DNA of 64,000 nucleotides. It comes from Streptomyces acidiscabies (GTDB taxonomy: Bacteria > Actinomycetota > Actinomycetes > Streptomycetales > Streptomycetaceae). Location of the stretch: NCBI RefSeq assembly GCF_020010905.1, contig NZ_JAGJBY010000002.1, positions 4,836,001 to 4,900,000 of the forward strand. Direction: 5' to 3'. Numbering within the stretch: position 1 is the first letter of the stretch; each line of letters begins with the position of its first letter. Under the pieces are notes generated by a model, which was not told the origin of the DNA, did not search any database, and saw nothing but the letters and a program-made list of their open reading frames with translations. The position numbers and the translations under genes were made by a program. Positions 32,744 to 42,039 of this stretch are shown here, in pieces.

Positions 32744-33340
32744 TCAGGCCATCGCCAGGACCGCCTTGACCAGCTCCTGGAGGCAGGCCCGCTCGGCCTC
32801 CTCGTCCGGTGCGGACAGGTGCTGTGTGGTGAGGCCGTCGAAGCCGGCGAGGAAGAACCGCGCGGTCGTCTCGGCGGGCCGGGTGAGCGGGTGGCCGGTG
32901 CGTTCGGCGGCCTGGGTGATCAGGTTCGCCGTGACCGCGATGCTCCCGCTGAAGTGGTTGTCCAGGGCGCCGCTCAGGTGCGGGGTGCGCAGGGCGTACA
33001 TCGTCAGCTCGGTCAGCAGCTGGTACGTGGCCGGCTGGTCGATGACGGTCTGCCAGAGGACGTCGACGAGCGTGGCGATGGACTTCCCGAAGGTCCCGTC
33101 GGTCGGCGCGGACCGCTCCGCCTGGGTGATCAGGTCCTGCGTGAGCTGCTCCATGACCGCCCGGTACAGCTCCTCCTTCGTGCCGAACAGGTAGTGCACG
33201 GTGGGCTGGGCCACGCCCAGTTCGGCGGCGATGGCCCGGGTGCTCCCTGCGGCGACCCCCTCGCGGGTCATGAGGTCGATGGCCGCTTTGATCAGTTGAG
33301 GACGGCGTTCCGCCGCGGACACGTGAGCCATGGGTCCCAT
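32744..33340 (-). CDS. TetR-family regulator
   Basis: 198 aa with helix-turn-helix RRPQLIKAAIDLMTREGVAAGSTRAIAAELGVAQPTVHYLFGTKEELYRAVM and a TetR ligand domain. Its upstream region carries CTATCGACCGATAG (33365-33378). The same TATCGA half-site is repeated upstream of the amine oxidase at 35360-35400, so this repressor probably controls itself and the SRPBCC/amine-oxidase pair that follows. Confidence 0.85.
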   Translation of the reverse strand: MGPMAHVSAAERRPQLIKAAIDLMTREGVAAGSTRAIAAELGVAQPTVHYLFGTKEELYRAVMEQLTQDLITQAERSAPTDGTFGKSIATLVDVLWQTVIDQPATYQLLTELTMYALRTPHLSGALDNHFSGSIAVTANLITQAAERTGHPLTRPAETTARFFLAGFDGLTTQHLSAPDEEAERACLQELVKAVLAMA

Positions 33341-33364
33341 GCTAGGCGATCAGGGCTTTTATTT

Positions 33365-33378
33365 CTATCGACCGATAG
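33365..33378. promoter_or_regulatory. TetR autoregulatory operator
   Basis: CTATCG-AC-CGATAG, perfect 6-bp arms, 25 bases upstream of the TetR ATG on the minus strand and 3' of the SRPBCC gene. Confidence 0.55.
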
Positions 33379-33420
33379 GATCGAACGACAGAAAGGCTGG
33401 AAGTGGAGGGTTGTGCGGGG

Positions 33421-33909
33421 TCAGCGAGCGGTCGCCGTCGCCTCGGAGCGGAGCAGGCGGTCGAGGTTGGCCATGCTGGTCCGCATACCGACGCGCATAC
33501 CGGGCTCCTGGATCCAGTTGAGGAGTTGCCCGAGAGGGCCGAGCCCGATGGTGTACTCCACCTGGTACGTCATCTCGGTCGTCTCCCGGCCCCGGCCGTG
33601 GTCCGGTACCGGCTGGAACTCGAAGATGCTGGTCATGTTCCGCAGGGGCGCGAACCCGGTGCCCGTGTCGACCCGGCAGGTCATCGGGACGACGTCCCGG
33701 ACCGTCCAGACGGAGTCGGTGCGCAGCGGCCCGAGCGTGCGGTTGCGCTCGGCGTACGTCTCGCCCTCGACGGCGACGCCGTGGTGGCGGGTCACCTCGA
33801 TCACCCCGGCGACCCACTCGGCGTAGCGGTCGGTACGGGAGACGACCTCCCAGACCCGGTGCACGGGGGCGTCGATGACGCAGTGTTCGGTGACGATGAA
33901 GGAGTTCAT
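33421..33909 (-). CDS. SRPBCC-family protein (START-like ligand-binding fold)
   Basis: 162 aa from the ATG at 33909 (AAAGG upstream). The N-terminal pattern HCVIDAPVHRVWEVVSRTDRYAEWVAGVIEV and C-terminal long helix (GPLGQLLNWIQEPGMRVGMRTSMANLDRLLRSE) are typical of polyketide-cyclase/SRPBCC domains that bind hydrophobic molecules. It follows the amine oxidase by 32 bases in the same operon. No catalytic role can be given. Confidence 0.8.
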   Translation of the reverse strand: MNSFIVTEHCVIDAPVHRVWEVVSRTDRYAEWVAGVIEVTRHHGVAVEGETYAERNRTLGPLRTDSVWTVRDVVPMTCRVDTGTGFAPLRNMTSIFEFQPVPDHGRGRETTEMTYQVEYTIGLGPLGQLLNWIQEPGMRVGMRTSMANLDRLLRSEATATAR

Positions 33910-33941
33910 GGGGGAGTGCCTTTCGGTACGGCGGTCGCCGG

Positions 33942-35312
33942 TCAGCTCTGCTTGAGGAGTTCGGCCGCGGCGTCCTGCCCGGAGCGCACCGCGCCGTCCA
34001 TGAAGCCGTTCCAGTACGGCGAGAACTCGGCGCCCGCCCAGTGGACCCGCCCGAACTGCCGGCCCGTCCACTCGCCGAAACCGGTGAGCACGCCGGGCGC
34101 CGCGACCGACGTCGGGCCGCCCAGGGTCCACGGCTCGGCCGTCCAGTCCTGCTCGACGTAGTCGACCGTGTCGAACGCGCGGTCCCCGACGACCTGCGCG
34201 AAGGACCGCAGGACGGCGCCCCGGCGCTCCCTGGCCGGACGGTGGGCCCACCTGCGCCACTCCCTGCCGCCGAGGAAGCCCATGAGGACGCCCGGACCGC
34301 CGTCCGGCGGGGTGTTGTCGAACATCTCCCGGATCGGCGAGCCCCCGCGCAGCAGCCCCATGCCCGAGAGCCCGTCGGCCCGCCAGAACGGCTTGTCGTA
34401 GACGGCCACACACTTCATGAGCGTCCCGAACGGGAGCCGCTGGAAGAGCTGGTCCTGCTGGGGCGGCAGCAGCGGGTCCCACACGATCCGCGAGGCGAGC
34501 ACCGGCGGTACGGCGACCACGACCTGGTCGGCCCGCCAGTCACCGGCGTCCGACACGACGGTGACGCCGGTGGAGTCCTGGCTGATGCGCCGCACCGGCG
34601 CCGAGAGGTGGACCCGGCCGTCGAGTTCCACGGCCAGCCGCTGCGCGACGAGCTGCGAGCCGCCGACGAAACGGCTGTCCTGCGCGCCGCCCGTGGTGCC
34701 GGTGCCGCGCTCCATCGTGCCGGGGTGCGTCTCGTCGCCGAACGTCGCGACGTACCAGAGGCCGAACAGCGCCGACGCGTCCCGCGCCTCCCCGCCGTAC
34801 GCGGAGTTCAGGAAGATGTCGATCAGGTCGACGCCGGCGCCGGTGATCTCCGCCTTGCGCAGCCAGCTCTCGTACGTCATGCCGTCCAGCTCGCGCGCCT
34901 TCGCCGCCTGCCACGGGGCGTGCGGGGGCACCTTCGCGGCGGCCTGGGCTATCCGGGCCAGGGCGATGCCCATGTCCGGGAGGGCGAGCGGGTCCGGAAG
35001 GACGCGGCCGGAGTAGCGCTTGGCCCGGCCGTCGTGCACATAGACGTTGTCGCCGGGGACCTCGGCGCGGTAGGTGTCCACCCCGACCTCGCGGGCCAGG
35101 GCCAGGACGCGGTCCTGGGTCGGGCCGACGAACTGCCCGCCCAGCTCGGTGACTTGGCCGCCCCCGAGCTGGTGGTTGAGCAGCCGCCCCCCGACCCGGT
35201 CCCGCGCCTCCAGCACGGCGACGGACTTCCCCGCCGCCACCAGGTCCCGCGCGGCGGTCAGCCCGGCCAGCCCCGCGCCGATGACGACGGCATCCGTCTT
35301 GTTCTCGTTCAT
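33942..35312 (-). CDS. Flavin monoamine oxidase
   Basis: 456 aa from the ATG at 35312, which has GGAG before it; the frame extends 20 codons further upstream, across the first operator repeats, without a site. FAD-binding VIGAGLAGLTAARDLVAAGKSVAVLEARDRVGGR at the N-terminus, the middle substrate domain, and C-terminal GRVHWAGAEFSPYWNGFMDGAVRSGQDAA as in monoamine and putrescine oxidases. It oxidises an amine to an aldehyde with H2O2. The physiological amine is unknown. Regulated by the adjacent TATCGA repeats. Confidence 0.88.
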   Translation of the reverse strand: MNENKTDAVVIGAGLAGLTAARDLVAAGKSVAVLEARDRVGGRLLNHQLGGGQVTELGGQFVGPTQDRVLALAREVGVDTYRAEVPGDNVYVHDGRAKRYSGRVLPDPLALPDMGIALARIAQAAAKVPPHAPWQAAKARELDGMTYESWLRKAEITGAGVDLIDIFLNSAYGGEARDASALFGLWYVATFGDETHPGTMERGTGTTGGAQDSRFVGGSQLVAQRLAVELDGRVHLSAPVRRISQDSTGVTVVSDAGDWRADQVVVAVPPVLASRIVWDPLLPPQQDQLFQRLPFGTLMKCVAVYDKPFWRADGLSGMGLLRGGSPIREMFDNTPPDGGPGVLMGFLGGREWRRWAHRPARERRGAVLRSFAQVVGDRAFDTVDYVEQDWTAEPWTLGGPTSVAAPGVLTGFGEWTGRQFGRVHWAGAEFSPYWNGFMDGAVRSGQDAAAELLKQS

Positions 35313-35359
35313 GGCCACTCCTGTCGCGTGCTTCGGTGCCCTCACCGTACACGCAACTT

Positions 35360-35411
35360 TATCGAGTGACAATATCGAGCGTTAATATCGACTGACAGGG
35401 TCGAGTGGGGG
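35360..35411. promoter_or_regulatory. Array of 13-bp direct repeats (TATCGA boxes) upstream of amine oxidase
   Basis: TATCGAGTGACAA (35360), TATCGAGCGTTAA (35373) and TATCGACTGACAG (35386) follow each other at exactly 13 bp, with a degenerate fourth copy at 35399 (GGTCGAGTG). The half-site matches the palindrome upstream of the TetR at 32744. Binding of several TetR dimers is the likely use. Confidence 0.6.
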
Positions 35412-35446
35412 GTGTGAAGTCGCAGGTCAGTGGCGGTCCACTTCCG

Positions 35447-37306
35447 TCAGACGGGGACGATCCGCCACTGTTGGTGGGCGGCTGCGGTGTACGTCCGCTG
35501 GTCGAGGACCGTGCCGTCGTCGGTGGACCCGCCGCCGACGCCGAGGGCGAGTCCGCTGAGGCGGTTGGTGAGGAAGTGGTGGCCGTCGCCGGTCGGGGTG
35601 AGAGCCCAGTGCTGCTGCGGGGCGTCGGCGGTGTCCCAGATCCCGGCGGTGCCTCCCTCCGCGCGTGACAGACCCCCGATCTCCAGGAGCCTGCCGCTCG
35701 CGACGCCGCGGACCGTGAAGTAGCCGTCCCCGGTGGAGGCGAACGTCCACCGCTGGTTCGCCGAGCCGGACCACGGCCACTGGACGACCTGCGTGCCGTT
35801 CGCGGTGCCCCCGCCCCTGACGTCGGCCACCTCGTCGCTGTGCCGCGCGACGAGTCGGTAGACCGTGCCGTCCTCGGGCAGCGTGGTGGACCGCAGCACC
35901 GGCCTGGCGGTCCGGCCGCCGATCCTGAGCCCGCCGATGTTGGCGTACCCGCCGGTGCCCGCGGTGACGGTGATCCGTACGAAACCGGCGTCCCCGGCGG
36001 TCCACTGCGCCGTCTTGAGGGTCCGGTCGCCGGGCCAGCCGCCGCCGGCGACCTCGGTGAAGGCGACCCCGTCGGTGCTCGTGTGAACGGTGTACGCGGT
36101 GATGTCGCCGTCCGTGGAGCCGGTGCGGTTCCACTGCTTGGGGAGGTACTCCAGGGACGAGACACCGCTCCAGACGCCGCCGAGGTCGATGGTCACGGAC
36201 TGGGGGAGCGGCAGGCTCCAGGTGGACCAGCAGGTCTCGAAGCCGCGGTCGCTCAGCCCGTCGATCGCGTGGAGCGGGCCCTCGCCGGTGTGGAAGGCGG
36301 TGGCATAGGCGCTGACCGGCGTGACGGGGTGCTCGACGCGCGGGGGCTGCGCGGGCAGCGGGGGCCTGGAGGCGTCCGGGTTCCAGGCAGCGCCGACCTC
36401 GGCCAGGCGCCGCACGATGTTGGCGTCGAGCACGCCGTCGCGGTTCGGCGGGCAGTTGAGGATGAACGACGTGTACTTCGGTTCGAGGTCGGCCAGGTGG
36501 GAGAGGATGGCCGCCCGGCTCATCGGGTCCTTCGCCGGCGTGCTCGGATGCCAGAACCAGCCGTCGCTGATCGTCTGCCCCTGGAGCGCGGCGTACGTGT
36601 TGCCCGCCGGGGCCGTGACGCCGAGCGGCTCCTCGAAGTAGATGGCGTCGCCGAGGAAGGGCACGGACAGCGCGCCGTGGTCGATCATCACGATGTTCGG
36701 CTGGAGCGCCTTCACGTGCTCGCGCACCCGCTGGTAGGAGACGGCCTGCTGGCCCATCTGCCAGGCCCAGCCGTCCGTCACGAACAGGTCGATCTCCCCG
36801 TACCCGGTGAGGAGTTCGGTGATCTGGCCGAGGACGTAGGTCAGGTCGGCGGGCTGGACCGCCTCCTGCGCGCCGACGCCGTGGCGGGTGTCGTACGCCT
36901 CGACGTACTGGGTGACGATGTCGTGCGGGTAGGGGCTGCGGCTGACGTTCTGCTCGCCGTAGGCGGTGGGCCACAGGCAGAAGCCGTCGTGGTGCTTGGT
37001 CGTCAGCACGCCGTAGCTCATCCCTGCCGCCGCCGCTGCCGCGGCCCACTGGGCGCAGTCGACGGCGGTCGGCGCGAAGAGCCCCGGGCTCTGGTGCGGG
37101 GCGGCCCACTCCTCGTCGGTGAAGGTGCCGAGGTTGAAGTGGCTGAACATGCCGAAGCGCAGGTCGACCAGGCGGGCGAGGCTGTCCTGGGGCAGACCGG
37201 CGGCCCGGGCTCGCGAGCCCGGGCCGCCGGTCAGAGGCAGCGCCGTCGCGACGGCGGTCGCACCGGCCGCACCCAGAATCTGCCTGCGTGAGGGGCCTGC
37301 TGACAC
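35447..37306 (-). CDS. GH29-type alpha-L-fucosidase with discoidin-like and ricin-type domains, Tat-secreted
   Basis: 619 aa from the GTG at 37306 (GGGAG upstream); a TTG at 37351 extends the frame. Twin-arginine signal SRRQILGAAGATAVATALPL. The GH29 barrel covers residues about 35-310 (FGMFSHFNLGTF, TTKHHDGFCLWP, and IDLFVTDGWAWQMG with the nucleophile Asp). A F5/8-type carbohydrate-binding domain (about 345-465) and a ricin-type beta-trefoil with QxW repeats (SANQRWTF, PQQHWALT, HQQWRIV) follow. It likely removes fucose from plant or host glycans outside the cell. Confidence 0.85.
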   Translation of the reverse strand: MSAGPSRRQILGAAGATAVATALPLTGGPGSRARAAGLPQDSLARLVDLRFGMFSHFNLGTFTDEEWAAPHQSPGLFAPTAVDCAQWAAAAAAAGMSYGVLTTKHHDGFCLWPTAYGEQNVSRSPYPHDIVTQYVEAYDTRHGVGAQEAVQPADLTYVLGQITELLTGYGEIDLFVTDGWAWQMGQQAVSYQRVREHVKALQPNIVMIDHGALSVPFLGDAIYFEEPLGVTAPAGNTYAALQGQTISDGWFWHPSTPAKDPMSRAAILSHLADLEPKYTSFILNCPPNRDGVLDANIVRRLAEVGAAWNPDASRPPLPAQPPRVEHPVTPVSAYATAFHTGEGPLHAIDGLSDRGFETCWSTWSLPLPQSVTIDLGGVWSGVSSLEYLPKQWNRTGSTDGDITAYTVHTSTDGVAFTEVAGGGWPGDRTLKTAQWTAGDAGFVRITVTAGTGGYANIGGLRIGGRTARPVLRSTTLPEDGTVYRLVARHSDEVADVRGGGTANGTQVVQWPWSGSANQRWTFASTGDGYFTVRGVASGRLLEIGGLSRAEGGTAGIWDTADAPQQHWALTPTGDGHHFLTNRLSGLALGVGGGSTDDGTVLDQRTYTAAAHQQWRIVPV

Positions 37307-37569
37307 GGTGACTCCCGAAATATCTGTGGGGGACGAGGCGGACGAGTCCAAGGAATCTCATCCGCGCGTAAGACGGGTCAACCCTCGTGCAGGGATGAAT
37401 CACGGGGTGTGCAGGGGGAGTTGAGACTGTTTCTGCGGATTTCGCGCGATGGATCGCCTGCGAGACATCACATGTATCGCTGTCTCGTAGGGGGCAGGCG
37501 CGTCGAGGACTGAACGCACCCCGTCACGGCCGAGCCCCCGAACGCCCGCCCGGATTCCGGCGCGTGCCG

Positions 37570-38331
37570 TCAGAACAGGCCGTTGGAGTGGGGGAGTTCG
37601 GCCGGGGCGGGGGCGATGACGTCCCAGTGCTCGACGATCCTGCCGTCCGCGACGCGGAAGAGGTCGTAGTAGGCGACGGGCACACCGAACTCGCCCTCGG
37701 ACTGGGTCAGCACGAACTCGCCCTCGGCGACGACCCTGTGGACCTTCTTGTAGACGAGGTTCCTGCCCTGCTCGGCCCACTCGGCGGCAGCCGCGCCGAA
37801 CCCGTCGAGGCCGTCGGCCGCGTCGGTGTTGTGCTGGTGGTACGTCTCCGTGGAGATGTAGTCGGTGAGCACGGAGTAGTCGGCGCCGACGAGGACCTTC
37901 TCGGCGAACTCGGCCACCAGGGCGCGGTTGGCGTCGGTCCTGCCGGGCTCGGTGACCTCGGCGGGGCCGTCCGTCTGGGAGCGGCCGGAGACGGTCTCGC
38001 CGACCAGCGGGGTCAGCGCGTCCCAGTGCTCGGCCAGCTTGCCGTCCGCGTCGACACGGAAGATGTCGAAGCCGACCAGCGGGTCCGGACCGAAGCCGTG
38101 GTAGGTGCCGTGGAGGACGACGAGGTCACCGTCGGCGACGACCCGGGCGCCGTCGTAGCGGAAGCCCTCACCGAGGCCGGCGACGAGCCCGCGCAGCGCC
38201 TCCCGGCCGTCGGCGGCGAGCGCGCTGTGCTGCTTGTAGTCCGCGGCCACCCAGCGGTCCACGGCGGAGGGGTCCTTGTCGCCGAAGAGTTCGGCGGCGG
38301 CCTGGAGGACCGTGTTCTTGGCGCTGCTCAT
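37570..38331 (-). CDS. Tandem SnoaL-like (NTF2-fold) protein
   Basis: 253 aa from the ATG at 38331 (AAGGA upstream). Two SnoaL-like halves are evident: AADYKQHSALAADGREALRGLV ... DIFRVDADGKLAEHWDALTPL and STETYHQHNTDAADGLDGFGAA ... DLFRVADGRIVEHWDVIAP. The HWD motif in each half is common to this group (ester-cyclase-like, often called nuclear transport factor 2 family). Divergent from the AraC gene at 38476, which probably activates it. Confidence 0.8.
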   Translation of the reverse strand: MSSAKNTVLQAAAELFGDKDPSAVDRWVAADYKQHSALAADGREALRGLVAGLGEGFRYDGARVVADGDLVVLHGTYHGFGPDPLVGFDIFRVDADGKLAEHWDALTPLVGETVSGRSQTDGPAEVTEPGRTDANRALVAEFAEKVLVGADYSVLTDYISTETYHQHNTDAADGLDGFGAAAAEWAEQGRNLVYKKVHRVVAEGEFVLTQSEGEFGVPVAYYDLFRVADGRIVEHWDVIAPAPAELPHSNGLF

Positions 38332-38475
38332 GACTTGTTTTCCTTGCGTGAGGAACTGAGGGGGTGACATGGCCAAATTAGGCTCGCGGACAGCCGGTCA
38401 GGGGGGCCGATTGCGACGGGTTATGTTCAAAAGCCGACATGCCCGACGAGGGCGGGCCGGGTAGAGTCGCGACCA

Positions 38476-39441
38476 ATGGTGGCCGGAGAGCGACACAGAC
38501 CCCCGCGGAAGATCCTCGAGATCCCGTTCGCCGCGCCCGCCGGCACCCCCGCCGGGGTCGAGGTCATGGCGCTGGCCGAACTGCGACGGCGGGTCGCCGA
38601 ACCCGTGCTCACCCGGCCGCAGCGCCCGGACTTCCATCACCTGCTCGCCGTCACCGCAGGCACCCTCCGGCACACCGTCGACTTCCACGGCCATGTCCTG
38701 ACGCCGGGGTCCTGGCTGTGGGTGCGCCCGGGGCAGGTGCACCAGTGGGGCGACATCGGCGCTGCCGAGGGCACGCTGATCCTCTTCCGGGAGGACGTGC
38801 TCGACCGGGCCACCGCGACGGCCGCCCGCGTGGACGATCCGTACGCGGCCGTGGCCACCACCCCGGCCGGCGACGACGCCGCTGCCGTGGACCTGGCCCT
38901 GGAACACCTCGGCCGCGAGTTCCGCTCGCTCGGGCAACTGCCCCTGGACGTGCACGTGATCGCCCTGCGTAACCTTCTCGCGGTCCTGCTGCTGCGGCTG
39001 ACCCACCTCAGCGTTCCCGTCGGCGGCCCCGCACCGGAGCCGGACGAGACGTTCCTCCGGTTCCGCGCCGCCGTCGAACGCGACTTCGCCCGGACCCGCC
39101 GCGTGGAGGACTACGCCCACCAGCTCGGCTACTCCACACGCACGCTCGCCCGGTCGACCGGCCATGCCGCCGGGCTCAGCGCCAAGGAGTTCATCGACCG
39201 CCGGGTCATGCTGGAGGCCAAACGCCTGCTCGCCCACGGCGACCGGACCTCGGGGCAGATCGCCGGCCGGCTCGGGTTCGGCAGCCCGTCGCAGTTCAGC
39301 AAGTACTTCACGCACCGGGCGGGCCTGTCCCCGCTCGACTTCCGCCGGACGGTCCGGGGACGGACCGAGGCCGACCACCTGCGCCGTATCGGCGACGACA
39401 CGGCGCAGGGGCGGCCGTCCTCACGGCCGGTGCCGGGGTGA
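38476..39441 (+). CDS. AraC-family regulator
   Basis: 321 aa. N-terminal cupin-like sensor (HHLLAVTAGTLRHTVDFHGHVLTPGSWLWVRPGQVHQWG) and C-terminal double helix-turn-helix (YAHQLGYSTRTLARSTGHAAGLSAKEFIDRRVMLEAKRLLAHGDRTSGQIAGRLGFGSPSQFSKYFTHRAGLSP). A -10-like TAGAGT (38462-38467) nine bases before the ATG suggests a leaderless mRNA. The divergent tandem SnoaL-like gene is the likely target; the ligand is unknown. Confidence 0.88.
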   Translation: MVAGERHRPPRKILEIPFAAPAGTPAGVEVMALAELRRRVAEPVLTRPQRPDFHHLLAVTAGTLRHTVDFHGHVLTPGSWLWVRPGQVHQWGDIGAAEGTLILFREDVLDRATATAARVDDPYAAVATTPAGDDAAAVDLALEHLGREFRSLGQLPLDVHVIALRNLLAVLLLRLTHLSVPVGGPAPEPDETFLRFRAAVERDFARTRRVEDYAHQLGYSTRTLARSTGHAAGLSAKEFIDRRVMLEAKRLLAHGDRTSGQIAGRLGFGSPSQFSKYFTHRAGLSPLDFRRTVRGRTEADHLRRIGDDTAQGRPSSRPVPG

Positions 39442-39466
39442 GCCGTCCCCGGCGGCCGGCCGTGAG

Positions 39467-40369
39467 TCAGCTGGTCCGGAACTGGGTGAAGAACCGCCAG
39501 ACCTCGGCCGGCACCCAGGTGCGGGAGCCGCTGTCGCCGGGGGCGCCGTCCTGCGGGGCGGCGATGTGGCCCTCGTCGAACGCGGCCCAGGCGACCGGGT
39601 GCCCGGCGGAGCAGCCCGCGTACGTGGTGACGCGGTGCGAGAGGCTGCCCTGGACGGGCTCGGGCGGGTTCTGCGCGGTGCAGCCGTTGGTGCGGACGAA
39701 CCGGTCGCGCAGCGTGCGCCCGCCGGAGATGCCGAGGACGTTGTCCCGCAGGCCGTGCACGCCGAGGTAGGCGATCGGCTGGGTGCCGCCGCTGCACCCG
39801 CTGAGCTGCCCGCCGCTCTGGACGGCGACGGCACGGAAGACCGTGGCGCGGGAGCAGGCCAGCGAGTACGACATGGCGGCGCCGTAGCTGAAGCCGAGGG
39901 CGAAGCGCTGGGTGGTGTCCACGCACAGGCCGTCCTCGACGCGCCGCAGGATGGCGTCGGTGAGGGCGACGTCCTCGCCGCCGGAGTTGGCCCACCCGTT
40001 GTTGAGGCCCTGGGGCGCGACGAAGATCGCGCTGTTGTTCGCGAGCCGCTGGAGCCCGTAGTAGGCCCAGGTGCCGGTCTCGACCGTGCGGCCGGTGGAG
40101 ACGTCGGTGGAGGTCCCGCCCAGCCAGTGGAAGCCGAGGATCAGCCGGTAGGGGCGGTTGCGGTCGTAGCCGTCGGGGACTTTCAGGATGAAGGTGCGGT
40201 TCTTGCCGCCGCTCTGGATGGTGTACGTCCCGCTGTTCAGCGTGGGCGCTTTGCCGCACCCGGCGGTCGGGGCCGCTGCGGCGGCGGAGGCCGGGGCCGG
40301 GGCGCCCACGCCCAGCACGAGCAGCGCCGCCACGAGGACGGACCATAACGCGGAGCGTGTCCTGGTCAT
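39467..40369 (-). CDS. Secreted CE1-like esterase (feruloyl / PHB-depolymerase type)
   Basis: 300 aa from the ATG at 40369. Sec signal (LWSVLVAALLVLGVGAPAPASA). Mature start PTAGCGKAPTLNSGTYTIQSGGKNRTFILKVP matches LpqC/feruloyl esterases. Nucleophile Ser lies in FALGFSYGAAMSYSLA; DGLCVDTTQRF, GLRDNVL and FDEGHIAA supply other conserved residues, including the His. It sits with GH27 and GH10 genes, so it most likely removes ferulate or acetate decorations from xylan. 41 bases downstream of the GH27 gene, same strand. Confidence 0.82.
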   Translation of the reverse strand: MTRTRSALWSVLVAALLVLGVGAPAPASAAAAAPTAGCGKAPTLNSGTYTIQSGGKNRTFILKVPDGYDRNRPYRLILGFHWLGGTSTDVSTGRTVETGTWAYYGLQRLANNSAIFVAPQGLNNGWANSGGEDVALTDAILRRVEDGLCVDTTQRFALGFSYGAAMSYSLACSRATVFRAVAVQSGGQLSGCSGGTQPIAYLGVHGLRDNVLGISGGRTLRDRFVRTNGCTAQNPPEPVQGSLSHRVTTYAGCSAGHPVAWAAFDEGHIAAPQDGAPGDSGSRTWVPAEVWRFFTQFRTS

Positions 40370-40410
40370 CGGGGAACTCCCGTCTGCGGAGGGAAGGTCG
40401 GGATACGGAG

Positions 40411-42039
40411 TCAACTGCGGGTCCACCGCTGGCTCGCTCGCCCGTCGCAGCTCCACAGCACCAGCGCGGTCCCCTCGGCGGTGCCGCTGCGGTCGGTGTC
40501 CAGGCACCGGCCCGCGTGGACGTTGCGCAGCGTCCCGTCGGACGAGGTGGTCCACTTCTGGTTGTCCTGGCCGTTGCAGGTCCAGGTGATGACACGGGTG
40601 CCGTCGGCGGTGCCCTGGTCGTAGGCGTCCAGGCACTTGTCGCCGAAGACCCGGACCTCGCCGCCCGCCCAGCTGGTCCACTGCCGGTCGGCGGCCGTCT
40701 CGCAGCCCCGGATCGCGGCGCCGGCCCCGGCGGCGGTGGAGGACCCGGTCACGCCCAGGCAGCGCCCCGACGCCGGGTGGCGCAGGAGCCCCGAGGTCGA
40801 GGCGAGGGGGGTGCCGCCGCTCACGCGGAACGCGGCGACGCCGTGCGCGGGGACGCTCGCCGACAGGGAGCCGGCCGAGGTGGCGCCGGTCCACAGGTCG
40901 GTGAGGGTGAACGGCCCGCCGGACAGGCCGATCTGGGCCGCCGTCGTACTGATCGTCGCGGTCGCGGACCCCCGGTTGAACAGCCCGACGGCCACCGACC
41001 CGTCGGCCAGGGGCTTGGCGAACACCTCGGTGTTCCCGTCGTCGCGCACCCGGCGTCCGCCCGCGCCGAGCGGGTCCTGGTCCACCGCGAGCAGCCGGGG
41101 GTTGCGCAGGATCGCGCTGACGTCGGCGGACATCGTACGGATGTCGTTGCCGGCCATGAGCGGGGCCGCCATCAGCGCCCACAGGGCGAAGTGGGAGCGG
41201 GACTCGGCGAGGGTGAGCCCGGGGCGGCCGACGACCAGCATGTCGGGGTCGTTCCAGTGGCCGGGGCCCGACTGGGCGGCCAGCGGGGCGTTGACGTCGA
41301 GGACGTTGCCGACGCCCATCGGGTAGCTGTTGGTGTTGCCGTTCTGCCAGATGTCGAGCAGGTCCTCGGTGGTCCGCCACAGGTCGGCGACCTGGCCCCA
41401 GTCGTAGGTGGAGCCGGTGATGGCGTGGAAGCTGTTGGGGTTGATGCTGTAGACGATGGGCCGGCCCGTGGCGCGCAGGGCGTCGCGCATGAGACCGAAG
41501 CGGGCGACCTGTTCGTCACGGGTGCCCTCGGAGGAACACCAGTCGTACTTCAGGTAGTCGACGCCCCAGGAGGCGAACGTGGCCGCGTCCTGCGCCTCGT
41601 GCCCCCTGCTGCCGGTCGACCCGGGGAAGCCGCCCGAGGTCTGGGCGCAGGTGCGGGTGCCGGGGACCTGGTAGATGCCGAACTTGAGGCCCTTGCCGTG
41701 GATGTAGTCGCCGAGCGCCTTCATCCCGCCGGGGAACTTCGTCGGATGGGCGCGCAGGGCGCCGGACGCGTCGCGCTGCGGGTCGAACCAGCAGTCGTCG
41801 ACGACGACGTACCGGTACCCGGCGTCGCGCATCCCGGACGACACCATCGCGTCGGCGGCCTGGCGGACCTGCGCCTCGGTGACACCGCAGCCGAAGCTGT
41901 TCCAGCTGTTCCAGCCCAGCGGTGGGGTGAGCGCCGGGCTGCCGGGGGCGGCGGAGGCGGGGGAGGGAACCGTGGCCGCGACGGACAGGGGGAGAGCCAG
42001 AGCGGCGGCGGTGAGGAGACGGAGCAGTCGTCTGAGCAC
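40411..42039 (-). CDS. GH27 alpha-galactosidase with ricin-type domain, secreted
   Basis: 542 aa. Signal peptide MLRRLLRLLTAAALALPLSV... The GH27 barrel starts at LTPPLGWNSWNSFGCGV. VVDDCWFDPQRD, DYLKYDWCSS (nucleophile Asp) and GHWNDPDMLVVGRPG (acid/base Asp) are all present. A beta-sandwich domain follows (about 300-400), then a C-terminal ricin-type trefoil (about 410-540, with QDNQKWTT and ASQRWTRS). It releases alpha-galactose from galactomannans or oligosaccharides. Likely cotranscribed with the CE1-like esterase. Confidence 0.9.
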   Translation of the reverse strand: MLRRLLRLLTAAALALPLSVAATVPSPASAAPGSPALTPPLGWNSWNSFGCGVTEAQVRQAADAMVSSGMRDAGYRYVVVDDCWFDPQRDASGALRAHPTKFPGGMKALGDYIHGKGLKFGIYQVPGTRTCAQTSGGFPGSTGSRGHEAQDAATFASWGVDYLKYDWCSSEGTRDEQVARFGLMRDALRATGRPIVYSINPNSFHAITGSTYDWGQVADLWRTTEDLLDIWQNGNTNSYPMGVGNVLDVNAPLAAQSGPGHWNDPDMLVVGRPGLTLAESRSHFALWALMAAPLMAGNDIRTMSADVSAILRNPRLLAVDQDPLGAGGRRVRDDGNTEVFAKPLADGSVAVGLFNRGSATATISTTAAQIGLSGGPFTLTDLWTGATSAGSLSASVPAHGVAAFRVSGGTPLASTSGLLRHPASGRCLGVTGSSTAAGAGAAIRGCETAADRQWTSWAGGEVRVFGDKCLDAYDQGTADGTRVITWTCNGQDNQKWTTSSDGTLRNVHAGRCLDTDRSGTAEGTALVLWSCDGRASQRWTRS

